Shown here one piece after another: positions 13,495 through 22,031 of a stretch of DNA of 64,000 bases (position 1 is the first letter of the stretch; every line of letters begins with the position of its first letter). This stretch comes from Deltaproteobacteria bacterium. Lineage in GTDB: Bacteria; Myxococcota_A; UBA796; SXON01. The notes beneath the pieces are model-generated. The model was not told where the DNA came from and made no database searches. It saw only the letters and a program-made list of their open reading frames with translations. The stretch covers positions 18,360 through 82,359 of the forward strand of contig CANLGL010000020.1 of the NCBI GenBank assembly GCA_947490345.1, read 5' to 3'. Made by a program: the position numbers and the translations under genes.

Positions 13495-14176
13495 GCGCTT
13501 CTCACGCAAACGATGGCTCGTCGGCGGGCTCATGCTCGTCTCGGCGGCCGCATGGGCTTCCCCCTGGGACATCGACATGGTCGATGCGATCATGTTCAAG
13601 GCCTACGAGTGGGAGATGAAGCCGCAGCCCGCGGATGTCGTCTCGCGCGAGTCCGTTGGCGCCCCTTTGCCGCGCGAGGCTGGCTACTACCAGAACGCCG
13701 CAATCGCGACCGTGTCCCGCACGGACATGCCGGCGGTGGACGCGCTGACCGACCCGTACGCCGGTGACGTCAACCACGCGGAGCGGGGCCAGAAGCTGTT
13801 TCGGATCAACTGCGCGCCCTGCCACGGACTTGAGGGCAAGGGCGACGGTCCGGTCACCAAGAACGACGTCGCGACGGGTGTGCGCCGCTTCATGATGGCG
13901 GCGCCGATGCTCTCCGGGCCGTCGTCCCGGACGGCCAAGCTGACCGATGGCTTCCTCTACTCCTACATCCGTAACGGCGGCAACGGCAGCCTCGGCGCCA
14001 CCACCGAGCGTCCTGCAGGCGTCGCGGCGATCGGCGCCGGAATGCCGGCCTACGGCGCACTGTTGACCGACGCTGAGCGCTGGTCGGTGGTCGCCTACAT
14101 GCGCACCCTCCCGGGCTCGGCCTACGCGCCCCCCGCCCCGGCCGCGCCCCCCTCTGCAACGGAAACGCCGCAATGA
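13487..14176 (+). CDS. actE: alternative complex III subunit ActE, monohaem cytochrome c
   Basis: 229 residues. The start ATG at 13487 lies inside the end of actD (8-bp overlap), giving MVERFSRKRWLVGGLMLVSA, a positively charged N-terminus and membrane anchor/signal. There is one haem site, CAPCH, in INCAPCHGLEGKGDG, and a candidate axial Met in AGMPAYGALL. The C-terminal tail is Pro/Ala-rich. In ACIII, ActE is the membrane-anchored monohaem subunit that together with ActA forms the exit for electrons. It overlaps actF by 4 bp. Confidence 0.92.
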   Translation: MVERFSRKRWLVGGLMLVSAAAWASPWDIDMVDAIMFKAYEWEMKPQPADVVSRESVGAPLPREAGYYQNAAIATVSRTDMPAVDALTDPYAGDVNHAERGQKLFRINCAPCHGLEGKGDGPVTKNDVATGVRRFMMAAPMLSGPSSRTAKLTDGFLYSYIRNGGNGSLGATTERPAGVAAIGAGMPAYGALLTDAERWSVVAYMRTLPGSAYAPPAPAAPPSATETPQ

Positions 14177-15510
14177 GCGAAGAAGTCGACTTCGTCGCCG
14201 CCACGCGGCGGACCGTGGGCCCTGGCCCGGACGTACGCGCGACGGTGGAAAGCACCCCCCGCGCCCTCCCCGACGGCACCATGAAGATGGGCCTCATCGG
14301 CATCGGCATCGGCCTGGCGTCCCTCGCCTACGGCTTGAGCACCGAATCGCACCGCACGCTCGGCGCGCTTTTGGTGTGCGTCGTCTACTTCATGGCGGTG
14401 GCCCAGGGCGGACTGATGTTCTCCGTGGTGCAGACGCTGACCTTCGGTCGGTGGACGCGGCCGTTCAAGCGCATCGCCGAATCGTTCTGGTTCTTCATGC
14501 CGGTGAACTACGCGATCTACGCCACCTTCCTCCTTGCGGGTGGGCTTGAGCTCTATCCGTGGTTGCATGAGGACATGCCGGCGCACAAGGCGATCTGGCT
14601 CCAGCCCGGCTTCTTCGTGGCGCGCCAGTTGGCGATGCTCGGCGTGCTGATGGTTTTGGACTTCGTGTTCATCCGGAACAGCATGCGGGCCGACATGGGC
14701 GTGGCTGCGGAGACGCTCGGCACCCGCGCGCCGGCCTTCTGGGCCAACCTCACCGGCGGCTGGCGCGGCAAGGCCGTCGAAGCTGAAGAGACCTACCAGA
14801 AGAACATCCGCCTCGCGCCGGTGATCGTCATCCTCTACGCGATCTTCTTCAGTCTGTTCGCCGTCGACGCGATGATGAGCCTGTCGCCACACTGGTACGC
14901 CAACATGTTCCCGGCGTGGACCTTTGTGTCGAGCTTCTGGCTCGGCATCAACTGGATCTGCATCGTGAGCGTGTTCTTCGGCGCCTGGCTGAAGATCGAC
15001 AAGCTGCTCACGCCGAAGCACTTCCACGACCTCGGCAAGATGATGTTTGCCCTGGGCATCTTCTGGACCTACAACTTCTTCGCGCACCTGCTGCCCATCT
15101 GGTACGGCAACATGCCGGAAGAGACCTGGTACCTCATTCTGCGCATGTACATCGAGCCGTGGTCGGGCCTGTCCAAGGTCGTGATCTCGATGTGTTTCTT
15201 CATTCCGTTCACCGTGCTGTTGAGCCGCGGAATCAAGAAGACGCCGAGGTCGCTCGTCGCGGTCGCCATCGTCATCGCGATCGGGGTATTCCTCGAGCGC
15301 TTCATCCTGATCATGCCGGCCGTGTGGTTCAAGAACGACCTGCCGATCGGCCTCGTGGAGATCGGGTTGGTGATCGGCTTTGTCTCGGCCTTCCTGACCG
15401 TGGTGCTCAACGTGCTCGCGCGGGTCCCGGCCGTGCCGATCAGTGATCCCTTCATGCACCCGCACCCCGACGATGTGCACATCCACGTCGGCAGCGCACA
15501 CTCGCACTGA
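14173..15510 (+). CDS. actF: alternative complex III subunit ActF, NrfD-like membrane protein
   Basis: A 445-residue polytopic protein paralogous to ActC, with about ten predicted helices after a ~35-residue cytoplasmic N-terminus. It ends with a His-rich tail (HPHPDDVHIHVGSAHSH). In the structures of ACIII, ActF contributes a proposed proton path and stabilises the core. It is the last gene of the operon. Cytochrome oxidase genes that often follow act operons are absent here, and the next thing downstream is repeat copy 2, whose first hairpin begins about 10 bp after the stop and could end transcription. Confidence 0.93.
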   Translation: MSEEVDFVAATRRTVGPGPDVRATVESTPRALPDGTMKMGLIGIGIGLASLAYGLSTESHRTLGALLVCVVYFMAVAQGGLMFSVVQTLTFGRWTRPFKRIAESFWFFMPVNYAIYATFLLAGGLELYPWLHEDMPAHKAIWLQPGFFVARQLAMLGVLMVLDFVFIRNSMRADMGVAAETLGTRAPAFWANLTGGWRGKAVEAEETYQKNIRLAPVIVILYAIFFSLFAVDAMMSLSPHWYANMFPAWTFVSSFWLGINWICIVSVFFGAWLKIDKLLTPKHFHDLGKMMFALGIFWTYNFFAHLLPIWYGNMPEETWYLILRMYIEPWSGLSKVVISMCFFIPFTVLLSRGIKKTPRSLVAVAIVIAIGVFLERFILIMPAVWFKNDLPIGLVEIGLVIGFVSAFLTVVLNVLARVPAVPISDPFMHPHPDDVHIHVGSAHSH

Positions 15511-15518
15511 TCCTCAGA

Positions 15519-15656
15519 GGGGGAAAGGGCTGCGCCCTCTCCCCTACCGGTCCGTTCCCTCCGGCCTCCAAGCTGCGCTTTCCGGCCTCCGGCGCACCGC
15601 GCGTTCATAACGCGCGGTGACGCGGCCCTCTCCCCTCTCGGCCCAGCCGCAGAGCG
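15519..15656. repeat. structured dispersed repeat, copy 2
   Basis: It begins 9 bp after the actF stop. Hairpin 1 pairs GGGGAAAGGGC (15520-15530) with GCCCTCTCCCC (15534-15544) around the same TGC loop as copy 1, with one internal mismatch, then the conserved CCCCTACCG. Hairpin 2 has 11-bp arms at 15595-15605 and 15609-15619. Three paired positions differ from copy 1 and all three keep pairing. The 3' end shares CCCAGCCGCAGA with copy 1. It might also serve as a terminator of the act operon, although no T-run is present. Confidence 0.8.
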
Positions 15657-15738
15657 GAGGCGCAGGACGGCAAGCTTCAGGGGAATTGGCCACTGCAGCC
15701 TCTCCGCGGCGCGGGACGCGAATTAGCATCTCCCGGCC

Positions 15739-16197
15739 GTGATCGAAGTCACCCGCGACGACCTGATTCGCCTCTGCGCCCCGATCGCGGCCGTGGCGGC
15801 GCGGCTCGGAACCACCGACGGCGCGGCTCTGGAAGCCGCGCTGGATGCTCTGTCCACCGACGAGCTCGAAGCCACCGCGCTCGCAGCGCATGCGGCGGGC
15901 TGGCTGACGCCCAAGGAGGCGGGCGGCGTCCGCTTCGGGCGCATCAGCCGACCCAGCGCCGACACCCACGGCCACAGCATCGACGCCGTCGACATGGACG
16001 GCCCGGCCGCGGGCGCCCACACCCACCCCCGTGGCGAGGTTGAGCTCTGCATCGATCTGATCGGCCAGCCCGCTTTCGACGGGCGGCGGGCGCGCTTTCA
16101 GAGCTATCCGCCCGGCAGCCGGCACGTCCCGACCGTCAGTGGGGGCAGGATGCTGATCCTGTACTTCTTGCCGGGGGGGGAGATCGACTTCGGGTAG
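15739..16197 (+). CDS. DUF4863 family protein, 4-hydroxylaminobenzoate lyase (PnbB)-like
   Basis: 152 residues from a GTG start. The C-terminal two thirds has a cupin-like pattern with GRISRPSADTHGHSIDAVDM, AGAHTHPRGEVELC and FQSYPPGSRHVPTV, ending in LILYFLPGGEIDF. This matches the DUF4863 family, whose characterised member PnbB converts 4-hydroxylaminobenzoate to protocatechuate and ammonia in nitrobenzoate degradation. The conserved His residues (THGH, HTH, RHVP) would be metal or substrate ligands. No other aromatic degradation genes are nearby, so the physiological substrate is open. The family call is from memory of conserved motifs. Confidence 0.65.
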   Translation: MIEVTRDDLIRLCAPIAAVAARLGTTDGAALEAALDALSTDELEATALAAHAAGWLTPKEAGGVRFGRISRPSADTHGHSIDAVDMDGPAAGAHTHPRGEVELCIDLIGQPAFDGRRARFQSYPPGSRHVPTVSGGRMLILYFLPGGEIDFG

Positions 16198-16338
16198 GGG
16201 GTGAGGGAAAAGCAGGATCCCGCGCCACAGGCCGCGGGCGCCGCTCCCTCCCGGTCGCCCGGAAGAAACCGGCCCAGAGCGATAGCCCGGAGACGCGAAG
16301 CGGCGGCCGCCAATATGGCTCGGTCGCGACAGCAACGA

Positions 16339-18279
16339 CTAAGGCACGACCACGGGCACCCCGGTCGGCAGCCCCAACCCGTCCACCCCGAAGATCACCA
16401 CCTGCGACAAGACAATCGCGCCCGCTCCCGGCTCGGTCTCCACTGCGAGCGGGGGCAAGGCCTGGTTGCTGGCCCAGTCGCCGCCGTAGTTGACCAGGAC
16501 GACCGCCACGGCGATGGTGGTCCCGCCGCCGTCCAGCGCGTTCGGGCCGAGCTCGCCCCAGGGAATCATCCCCTCAAAACCGTTCTCCGTGAGCCCCGTC
16601 GCGCCCGCGTCAGGCGCCGGTCCGCCGACGGAGACGTTGCCGTCGTCGAAGGCGGTGATGGACTGGAGCCAGGCAAAGTCGGCTGCCGACCCGATGCCGT
16701 TGGTGAAGCCGCGCAGACCCCCCTGTTCGCCCGGCTCCCCAAAGATGGTCTCCTCCGCGCTGACGGCCCCGAGGACCACGTCGAAGCCCACTCCCGGGAC
16801 CTCGATGGACAGCAGGGTGTTGCTGATCGCCGCGTCGAGCCCCTCGTCCAGGTCGGCAAGGATGAGCTCCTGACCGAAGCCGGTGCCGACGCCGTAGTCG
16901 AGGTCGACGAGCACGAGGACGGCGTTGTCCTCGCGCTGAAAGACACCGTCGACGCCCACGCGGAGGCCGTCCCGATCGGCGCCGAGCCGCAGCGCGTCGA
17001 GCTGGTTGAAGCCGGGCCCGAAGCTCGAGGCCCAGGTCTGGGTCACGACGATCTCACCCACCTCGGAGGTGGTGCCGTCGATGAGCGCCGGGACTTCCGG
17101 CGGCGTCACCGAGCCTGCCCCGTCCACTGCCGCAACCAGCGTCGCGTGCACCCAGAGCTGGTCGAGCCGCTGGTCGGCCAACACCCCAGTGAGGTTTCCA
17201 CGTGCGTAGACGGGAACGTCAGCGTTGGTGTGCTGCCCCCAACGCCAGGTTGTCGGCGGGATCGTCCCCGCCGGAGCCGTGCCGGTGAGCGTCAGTCCAC
17301 CGCACTCGTGATCCGCGGTGACGATGAGCGTCACCTCGTGAGCCGCGGCATCCGCCCAACCATTGGCCGCTGCAACCGCGGCGTCGAGCGCGACCACCTC
17401 AGGCAGCGCCTGCCCGGCATTGCGGCCGTGGCTGCCATGGTCGATCCGCGCTCCCTCGACCATGAGGAAGAACCCTTCGGGGTCGTCGCCGAGCCAGGCG
17501 AGGGCCCGCTCGGTCATCTCGGCCAGCGTCGGAGTCTCCGCCTCGTAGCCCTCGGAGACGAAGAGAAACTGGGTGTTGGTGAACACGCCGAAGAGGCGGC
17601 GACCGTCGGGGACCGCGGCCAAAAGGGCGGTGCGGGTCGTGACGACCTGGGCGGGAAGTGCGGCGAGCGACGACTCGAACTCGTCGAAGCCGCCGCCCAG
17701 GGTCACGTCGGGAAGCGAGGCGTTGTAGTCGAGGACGATGCCGCTGACGTCGCTGCGATTCGGCGTGTGGGCAACAAAGCTCGAGGGCGTGGCGCCGCTG
17801 AGGCGGTCGGTCGTGACGATGCCGGTGGCCAGGCCCAGGGCGCGCGCGCGCTCGAGCAGATTCTCGACGACCACCCCATCTCGATTTTGCCCCACCACAT
17901 CGTTCCAGGTCTTATGGCCGGTCGCAAGTGCTGTGGCGCTTGCGGCGGAATCGGGCGTCCCTGAGAGTGAGGCGGTGCGGGCCCTGCCGCGATTCGGCAG
18001 CGTCTCCATGGTGAGCGAGCCCGAGGCCCCGTTGGCGTACATGCCCGCGGCAGCGACGTGCTCTGTACCCATGCCGTCACCGATGAACAGGATCACGCCG
18101 CGGAGGCCGGTGACGTCGACGGGATCGGTGTCGCTGTCGGTGCTGTCGCCGGTATGCTCGGAGGTGTCGCTGGGCTCACCGCTGTCGGTAGAGTCGGCAG
18201 CCGCGGGCGAGTCGGCGGGATCGGTCGTCGGGGACGTCGCGCAGGCGACCAGCATCAGAGGGAGCGTCAGACAGCGCAT
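16339..18279 (-). CDS. alkaline phosphatase family lipoprotein
   Basis: 646 residues. MRCLTLPLMLVAC is a lipoprotein signal, followed by an Asp/Ser/Thr-rich linker to about residue 55. The PhoA-type domain follows with metal/active-site motifs: FIGDGMG, TPDSAASATA (nucleophile Ser in DSA), VEGARIDHGSHG and VTADHECGG. It would hydrolyse phosphomonoesters at the cell surface or in the periplasm and release phosphate. The catalytic domain ends near residue 400. The remaining ~240 residues form a second domain of repeated short beta segments (VLVDLDYGVGTGFGQELILA) of unknown role. The gene stands alone between convergent and divergent neighbours, and no Pho box was identified. Confidence 0.87.
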   Translation of the reverse strand: MRCLTLPLMLVACATSPTTDPADSPAAADSTDSGEPSDTSEHTGDSTDSDTDPVDVTGLRGVILFIGDGMGTEHVAAAGMYANGASGSLTMETLPNRGRARTASLSGTPDSAASATALATGHKTWNDVVGQNRDGVVVENLLERARALGLATGIVTTDRLSGATPSSFVAHTPNRSDVSGIVLDYNASLPDVTLGGGFDEFESSLAALPAQVVTTRTALLAAVPDGRRLFGVFTNTQFLFVSEGYEAETPTLAEMTERALAWLGDDPEGFFLMVEGARIDHGSHGRNAGQALPEVVALDAAVAAANGWADAAAHEVTLIVTADHECGGLTLTGTAPAGTIPPTTWRWGQHTNADVPVYARGNLTGVLADQRLDQLWVHATLVAAVDGAGSVTPPEVPALIDGTTSEVGEIVVTQTWASSFGPGFNQLDALRLGADRDGLRVGVDGVFQREDNAVLVLVDLDYGVGTGFGQELILADLDEGLDAAISNTLLSIEVPGVGFDVVLGAVSAEETIFGEPGEQGGLRGFTNGIGSAADFAWLQSITAFDDGNVSVGGPAPDAGATGLTENGFEGMIPWGELGPNALDGGGTTIAVAVVLVNYGGDWASNQALPPLAVETEPGAGAIVLSQVVIFGVDGLGLPTGVPVVVP

Positions 18280-18381
18280 GCAACAGTTCCGTGACGGAGC
18301 AGTGTAGCCCGGAACTACCCGCCGCTCCCCCCATGCATCCTCCCCGCGGCGGCGCTACATACCGCCGCCCCGGGAGCCGGC

Positions 18382-18684
18382 GTGCTGCTTGAGTCCAGAG
18401 TCAACGACCGCGTCACCCTGCTCGTGGACTGCGAGAACGTCGGGGGCGTGGAAAAGAACGCCCTGACGTCGAATGCTCATCCCGACAAGATCATCGACGG
18501 CGCGATCGCCATCATCCGAGCCGCCGCCGAGCGCTTCGGCGAGGGGCTGTCGCTGGAGGGTCAGCCGGCGCCGGTGGTCCTGGAAGTCGAGTTCGGCGTG
18601 AAGATTGATGCCAACGCAGTGGTGTCCGTGGCGCGACGACCGGAGGAGGGGCACTTCCGCGTGAAGTTACGGTGGGATGGCTGA
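18382..18684 (+). CDS. trypsin-co-occurring domain (TCO1/CU044_2847-type) protein
   Basis: 100 residues from a GTG start. A predicted beta-strand opening (VTLLVDCENVGG) is followed by a helix (IIRAAAERFGEG) and the C-terminal signature VEFGVKIDANAVVSVARRPE followed by GHFRVKLRW. This matches the small TCO1 domain found beside trypsin-like proteases and in predicted bacterial conflict and signalling systems. It presumably acts as an adaptor. No protease or AAA partner is encoded next to it. Its 3' end overlaps the convergent DUF374 gene by 18 bp. Family membership is by motif recall; the function of the domain is not established. Confidence 0.6.
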   Translation: MLLESRVNDRVTLLVDCENVGGVEKNALTSNAHPDKIIDGAIAIIRAAAERFGEGLSLEGQPAPVVLEVEFGVKIDANAVVSVARRPEEGHFRVKLRWDG

Positions 18685-19218
18685 GGGCGTGCCCATCGCG
18701 GCGGACAGCGTCCCCTCCCCTGGACGCCAGACGCCGTAGTGGACGACGACCCTCGCGAAGGGCCAGGGAACGAGGAACCGGTCCCACGACCGCGCTCGCC
18801 AACCGCGGGTCTCCACGTGCCCGAAAACCACCGGCACCTCTTCCAACTCAGCGAGCGCGGCGGCCCCCGGTGCGACGCGGCCGGCCGGACCCCGCGGACC
18901 ATCCACCGCGAATGCGGGGCTTTTTCCCTCCCGAAGCACCTCGCGGAGCGCAAACAGCGCGTCCCCGCCTCCTGCCGATGACGAGCCGCGCACCACGCCA
19001 TACCCCAACTGTGTCAGCACCGCCGCGATCAGCTCACCATCCCTGGACTGACTCGCGAGCCCGACAAAAGCACGGTCGCGGTGGAGCGCGACCATCGGCA
19101 GGAGCTCGCCGTGCCAGAACGCGACCACGCAGGCGCCCTCTGCCGGCCACGACGGCTGTTCGACGCGCCACGTCGCTGCGAGCAGGCGCACCAGGAGGCT
19201 GAGGACGCGGGGGAGCAC
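18667..19218 (-). CDS. DUF374 lysophospholipid acyltransferase-like protein
   Basis: 183 residues with an N-terminal hydrophobic segment (VLSLLVRLLAATWRV) and the DUF374 motifs FWHGELLPM (catalytic His, in the place of the HX4D of LPLATs) and AVDGPRGPAGRV. Members belong to the LpxL/LPLAT fold and probably acylate a lipid at the inner membrane. The protein is a little shorter than the usual ~200 residues. The C-terminus overlaps the convergent TCO1 gene. No lipid A genes lie nearby, so the substrate is unknown. Confidence 0.75.
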   Translation of the reverse strand: MLPRVLSLLVRLLAATWRVEQPSWPAEGACVVAFWHGELLPMVALHRDRAFVGLASQSRDGELIAAVLTQLGYGVVRGSSSAGGGDALFALREVLREGKSPAFAVDGPRGPAGRVAPGAAALAELEEVPVVFGHVETRGWRARSWDRFLVPWPFARVVVHYGVWRPGEGTLSAAMGTPSAIPP

Positions 19219-19254
19219 GCCGCCAACGTAGCGTCGGGCGTGCTAGGCTGCGCC

Positions 19255-19929
19255 ATGCAACGTTTCCTGGTCGCGGCCATCTTCGCCGCGGGTTGTTCGA
19301 CAACACACGGGATCCGCCCGATCGGGAAGGGCTCGGTGGGGGTGGACGCGTCGATCGGCGGCCCGATCACCCAGGTCTTCGGGGCGCCGATCCCCCTGCC
19401 GCTGAGCACGATCGGCGCGACCGTGGGAGTGACCGACACCACCGATGTCCATGCCGCCTTCCACCCCACCGCCGCGGCCATGTTCGCCGTCGCCGCGTTC
19501 GACCTCGGCGCGTCGCAACAGCTCCTCGCACCCAGCGGCGCTCGGCCGCGGCTGATGGCCGATCTGACGCTGTTGGGCGCGGGCGGCGACCTGGATCCCG
19601 ACCAGCGCCCGGAGGGGGGCTTTCGCTTCTTCTTCCAGCCGTCGGTCCTGGCCTCGTGGGACTACGGCAAAGTCGGGCAGCACAGCTTCTACACCGGTGT
19701 CACCGGCTTCTTCGAAGCAGCAGAGGCTTTCCACGGCCTCGGCGGCTTCATCATCGGCAGCCGCCTGGGCGTCGGTCGCAGCCACGTCGACATCGAGATG
19801 AAGTGGCTCAACCCGTGGGACAACAACACGAACATCGTCCCCGAGTTCTCGGCCCCGGGCAATCAGGGCGCGGTGACCGTGCAGATCGGCTACGGCTTCC
19901 GCTTCGGCGGCAAGGATGGTGCGAAGTGA
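19255..19929 (+). CDS. outer-membrane beta-barrel-like lipoprotein
   Basis: 224 residues. MQRFLVAAIFAAGC is a lipoprotein signal. The mature protein is built of amphipathic strands with Gly turns (GVDASIGGPITQVFGAPIPL, LGGFIIGSRLGVGRSHVDIE) and ends VTVQIGYGFRFGG, an outer-membrane strand pattern, although three or more residues (KDGAK) follow the last aromatic. The ATG at 19255 is preferred since upstream codons lie in the 5' part of the divergent DUF374 gene. It overlaps the next gene by 4 bp (GTGA), so the two are translationally coupled. No specific family is recognised. Confidence 0.65.
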   Translation: MQRFLVAAIFAAGCSTTHGIRPIGKGSVGVDASIGGPITQVFGAPIPLPLSTIGATVGVTDTTDVHAAFHPTAAAMFAVAAFDLGASQQLLAPSGARPRLMADLTLLGAGGDLDPDQRPEGGFRFFFQPSVLASWDYGKVGQHSFYTGVTGFFEAAEAFHGLGGFIIGSRLGVGRSHVDIEMKWLNPWDNNTNIVPEFSAPGNQGAVTVQIGYGFRFGGKDGAK

Positions 19930-20768
19930 GCCTCCTCCTGCTCTTGGGCGCCTGCTACCAGCTCGACGGCTTCTTCTTCAACCCGACGGTGGTGGAGGCC
20001 TACACCCTTGGCGGCGACGTCATTCCCACGAGCTGCCAGGAGCTCGTTTCCTTCGACAGCCCCGGCGGCTCGCTCTATGGCGCGTGGGCTCACTGGCCGC
20101 TCGATGACGCGACGGAATGTGTCGATACCGTCCCCAATCACCTGGTGCCCCTCGTGCTCTACTTCCACGGCAACTCGGACAACATCGACCGCTACTGGGA
20201 CCAGGTCGAGTTCTACTGGCAGAGCGGGTACGAGGTCTTCATCTTCGATTACGGCGGCTACGGTCGCTCCTGGGGAGAGCCGAGCTTCGACAGCGTCATC
20301 GCCGATGGTCGGCTCGCCATCGACTACGTCAGCGGCGCCACCGGCCGACCCAGCCACCAACTCATCTACGTCGGGCTCTCGCTCGGTGGTTTTGTCTCGG
20401 TCCACAACTTGGTCGACACCCCGCCCGGCATCCTCATCACCCAGGACATGTTCGCAAACACGCAGAAGATGCTCGATGACGGCACCCAGTTGGACATGCC
20501 GTCGGGCTGGTTCTTCGAGCAGAATTACGACAACCTCGTCCCGCTCCGCGCGATGCCGACGGAAATCCCGTACCTGGTCACCCACGGGGCCGCCGACACG
20601 TACATCCAGCCCGAGCACGCCCAGCTCGTCTTCGATGCCGCCGGGGCGACGACCAAGCGGCTCTTCCTGGTCCCTGGCGTCGACCACGCCGATGCAATCG
20701 TCGAGGCGCCCGAGGTCTTGCGCCCCGAGATAGATTGTTGGATCCGCCAAGACTGCGTCGAGGGCTAG
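19926..20768 (+). CDS. alpha/beta hydrolase lipoprotein
   Basis: 280 residues from GTG at 19926. VSLLLLLGAC is a very short lipoprotein signal. The hydrolase core shows the oxyanion HGN motif (VLYFHGNSDNI), YGGYGRSWGEP, the nucleophile elbow GLSLGG, the acid in THGAADTYI and the catalytic His in VPGVDHAD, in the order of the alpha/beta hydrolase family (closest in style to the BEM46/YqiA-like serine hydrolases). The substrate is unknown. It is coupled to the preceding barrel-like lipoprotein and followed 3 bp later by a membrane protein gene, suggesting a three-gene envelope operon. Confidence 0.8.
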   Translation: MSLLLLLGACYQLDGFFFNPTVVEAYTLGGDVIPTSCQELVSFDSPGGSLYGAWAHWPLDDATECVDTVPNHLVPLVLYFHGNSDNIDRYWDQVEFYWQSGYEVFIFDYGGYGRSWGEPSFDSVIADGRLAIDYVSGATGRPSHQLIYVGLSLGGFVSVHNLVDTPPGILITQDMFANTQKMLDDGTQLDMPSGWFFEQNYDNLVPLRAMPTEIPYLVTHGAADTYIQPEHAQLVFDAAGATTKRLFLVPGVDHADAIVEAPEVLRPEIDCWIRQDCVEG

Positions 20769-20771
20769 CGC

Positions 20772-22022
20772 GTGGGGCTCGAGCCGGGGCTACGGATCGG
20801 TCGGCTGAGAGTCGGGACGGCGCGACCGGCGCCGCCGGGCTTTGTGCGCTTCGGGGTCGAGGGTGAGGTCGAGCTGGAGCTCATCGCGCCCAACGGCCAC
20901 CTCCGGCTGCGCGCCGGCGCCAAGGCGCTTTGGGCGGACGCGCGAGCCCGGCGGGTGGCGGCGGCGACGGTCTCGGTGGCGGAGCACGCCTGGGTCGAGG
21001 TGGACGGCTGGCCGGTCTGGGTGCGGCCGCGTTCGGAATTGATTTCGCTTGAGTCCCTCGATGAGCGCGCTCGGGCCTCGCTAGCGGGATGGCTGCAGGC
21101 TGCGGGGGTGGACCTGGCGACGGCGACCGAGGCCGACCTCGTGGCGGACGCCGAGGGCGTCGTCCGGTACGCGCCGCTCGGACTCGCGGAGAACCAGCTC
21201 GACCGGGCGCCGCCGGCGCCGCTGGCCACCCTCTTGGGCACGCCGGGCGCGGCGGGTGAGGTTCGCGTGGCCGTGGCGAGGCCCGCGCCTGTCCCTGGCC
21301 GCCCACGCGATCTCGTGTTGCCTGACGCCCCGGCGCTCCTGGTCGTGGTCGCGCTCCCGCGGGGCGACGCCGGTGCCCTGGCCCGGGTAGCGGCGCGGAC
21401 GGCGACGGAGCTGCGCGAGGTGGAGCGCGCCGCCGAACGCGGGGCCTCCTGGGTGTGGGCGGCCGTCACTGATCCAGCGCAGGCGCCGCGGTTGCGGGGC
21501 CAGGCGGAGCGCGCCGGGCTCCGAGCGCAGCTCGTGGCCACCCAGGCCCCCTCCCCCACGTTCCTGATGCCGATGGTCCTGGCCGGCGGCGCGCAGGTCC
21601 CTTTCCTCCTGCCGACGGGCATCGCGGCGCTGGACTTCGCGATCATCGGCGGCCTCGGCGTCACGTCATTGGCTTCCGCCCTCCGCGCCCTCGCGCGCAT
21701 CGCCCCCGCGCGGCGCGCTGCCGCTGGCGCCGGGGCGTGGGAAACGTGGCGGCGGAGCACGCGGACGGCGGGCGCGGCGCGGCGGCTCCTGGCGTTGGAG
21801 CTACGCCTGGCGGCGGAGGTGCAACCGGGGCCGGTGAGGGTCGACCTCGGTGAGGCCCTCGACGCGGCGTGGACGCGACTGTTTTCGGCGCTCGCCGAGC
21901 CGCGTCCGGGTGAAGCCGTCGAGGCCCGCCTCGCGCTCGCCGCGGACGCCGTCGATGCCGAGCTGGCTCATCCTGATGCAGTATCGTTTGGCACCGCACT
22001 CAGGAAGCTGGCTTCGGGGTGA
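20772..22022 (+). CDS. hypothetical membrane-associated protein
   Basis: 416 residues from GTG at 20772, Ala/Arg/Leu-rich. The N-terminal ~65 residues look like a small beta domain (VRFGVEGEVELELIAPNGHL, WVEVDGWPVWVRPRSEL), perhaps FHA- or PilZ-like in shape but without identifying residues. A hydrophobic segment near residues 277-300 (LLPTGIAALDFAIIGGLGVT) may span the membrane. The last 110 residues are helical. No family is recognised. It lies 3 bp after the hydrolase lipoprotein gene, so probably the third gene of that operon. Confidence 0.6.
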   Translation: MGLEPGLRIGRLRVGTARPAPPGFVRFGVEGEVELELIAPNGHLRLRAGAKALWADARARRVAAATVSVAEHAWVEVDGWPVWVRPRSELISLESLDERARASLAGWLQAAGVDLATATEADLVADAEGVVRYAPLGLAENQLDRAPPAPLATLLGTPGAAGEVRVAVARPAPVPGRPRDLVLPDAPALLVVVALPRGDAGALARVAARTATELREVERAAERGASWVWAAVTDPAQAPRLRGQAERAGLRAQLVATQAPSPTFLMPMVLAGGAQVPFLLPTGIAALDFAIIGGLGVTSLASALRALARIAPARRAAAGAGAWETWRRSTRTAGAARRLLALELRLAAEVQPGPVRVDLGEALDAAWTRLFSALAEPRPGEAVEARLALAADAVDAELAHPDAVSFGTALRKLASG

Positions 22023-22031
22023 TGGGGGGGC

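Noticed and set aside
16190-16260. Possible further copy of the structured repeat (CGGGTAGGGGG and later CTCCCTCCC)
   Set aside because: The similarity is mostly the stop codon region plus a G-run; arms do not pair well and the conserved TGC loop and CCCCTACCG flank are missing.
16201-17964. 587-codon frame opposite the alkaline phosphatase gene
   Set aside because: Antisense shadow of a gene with complete alkaline phosphatase motifs; composition is typical of GC-rich antisense frames.
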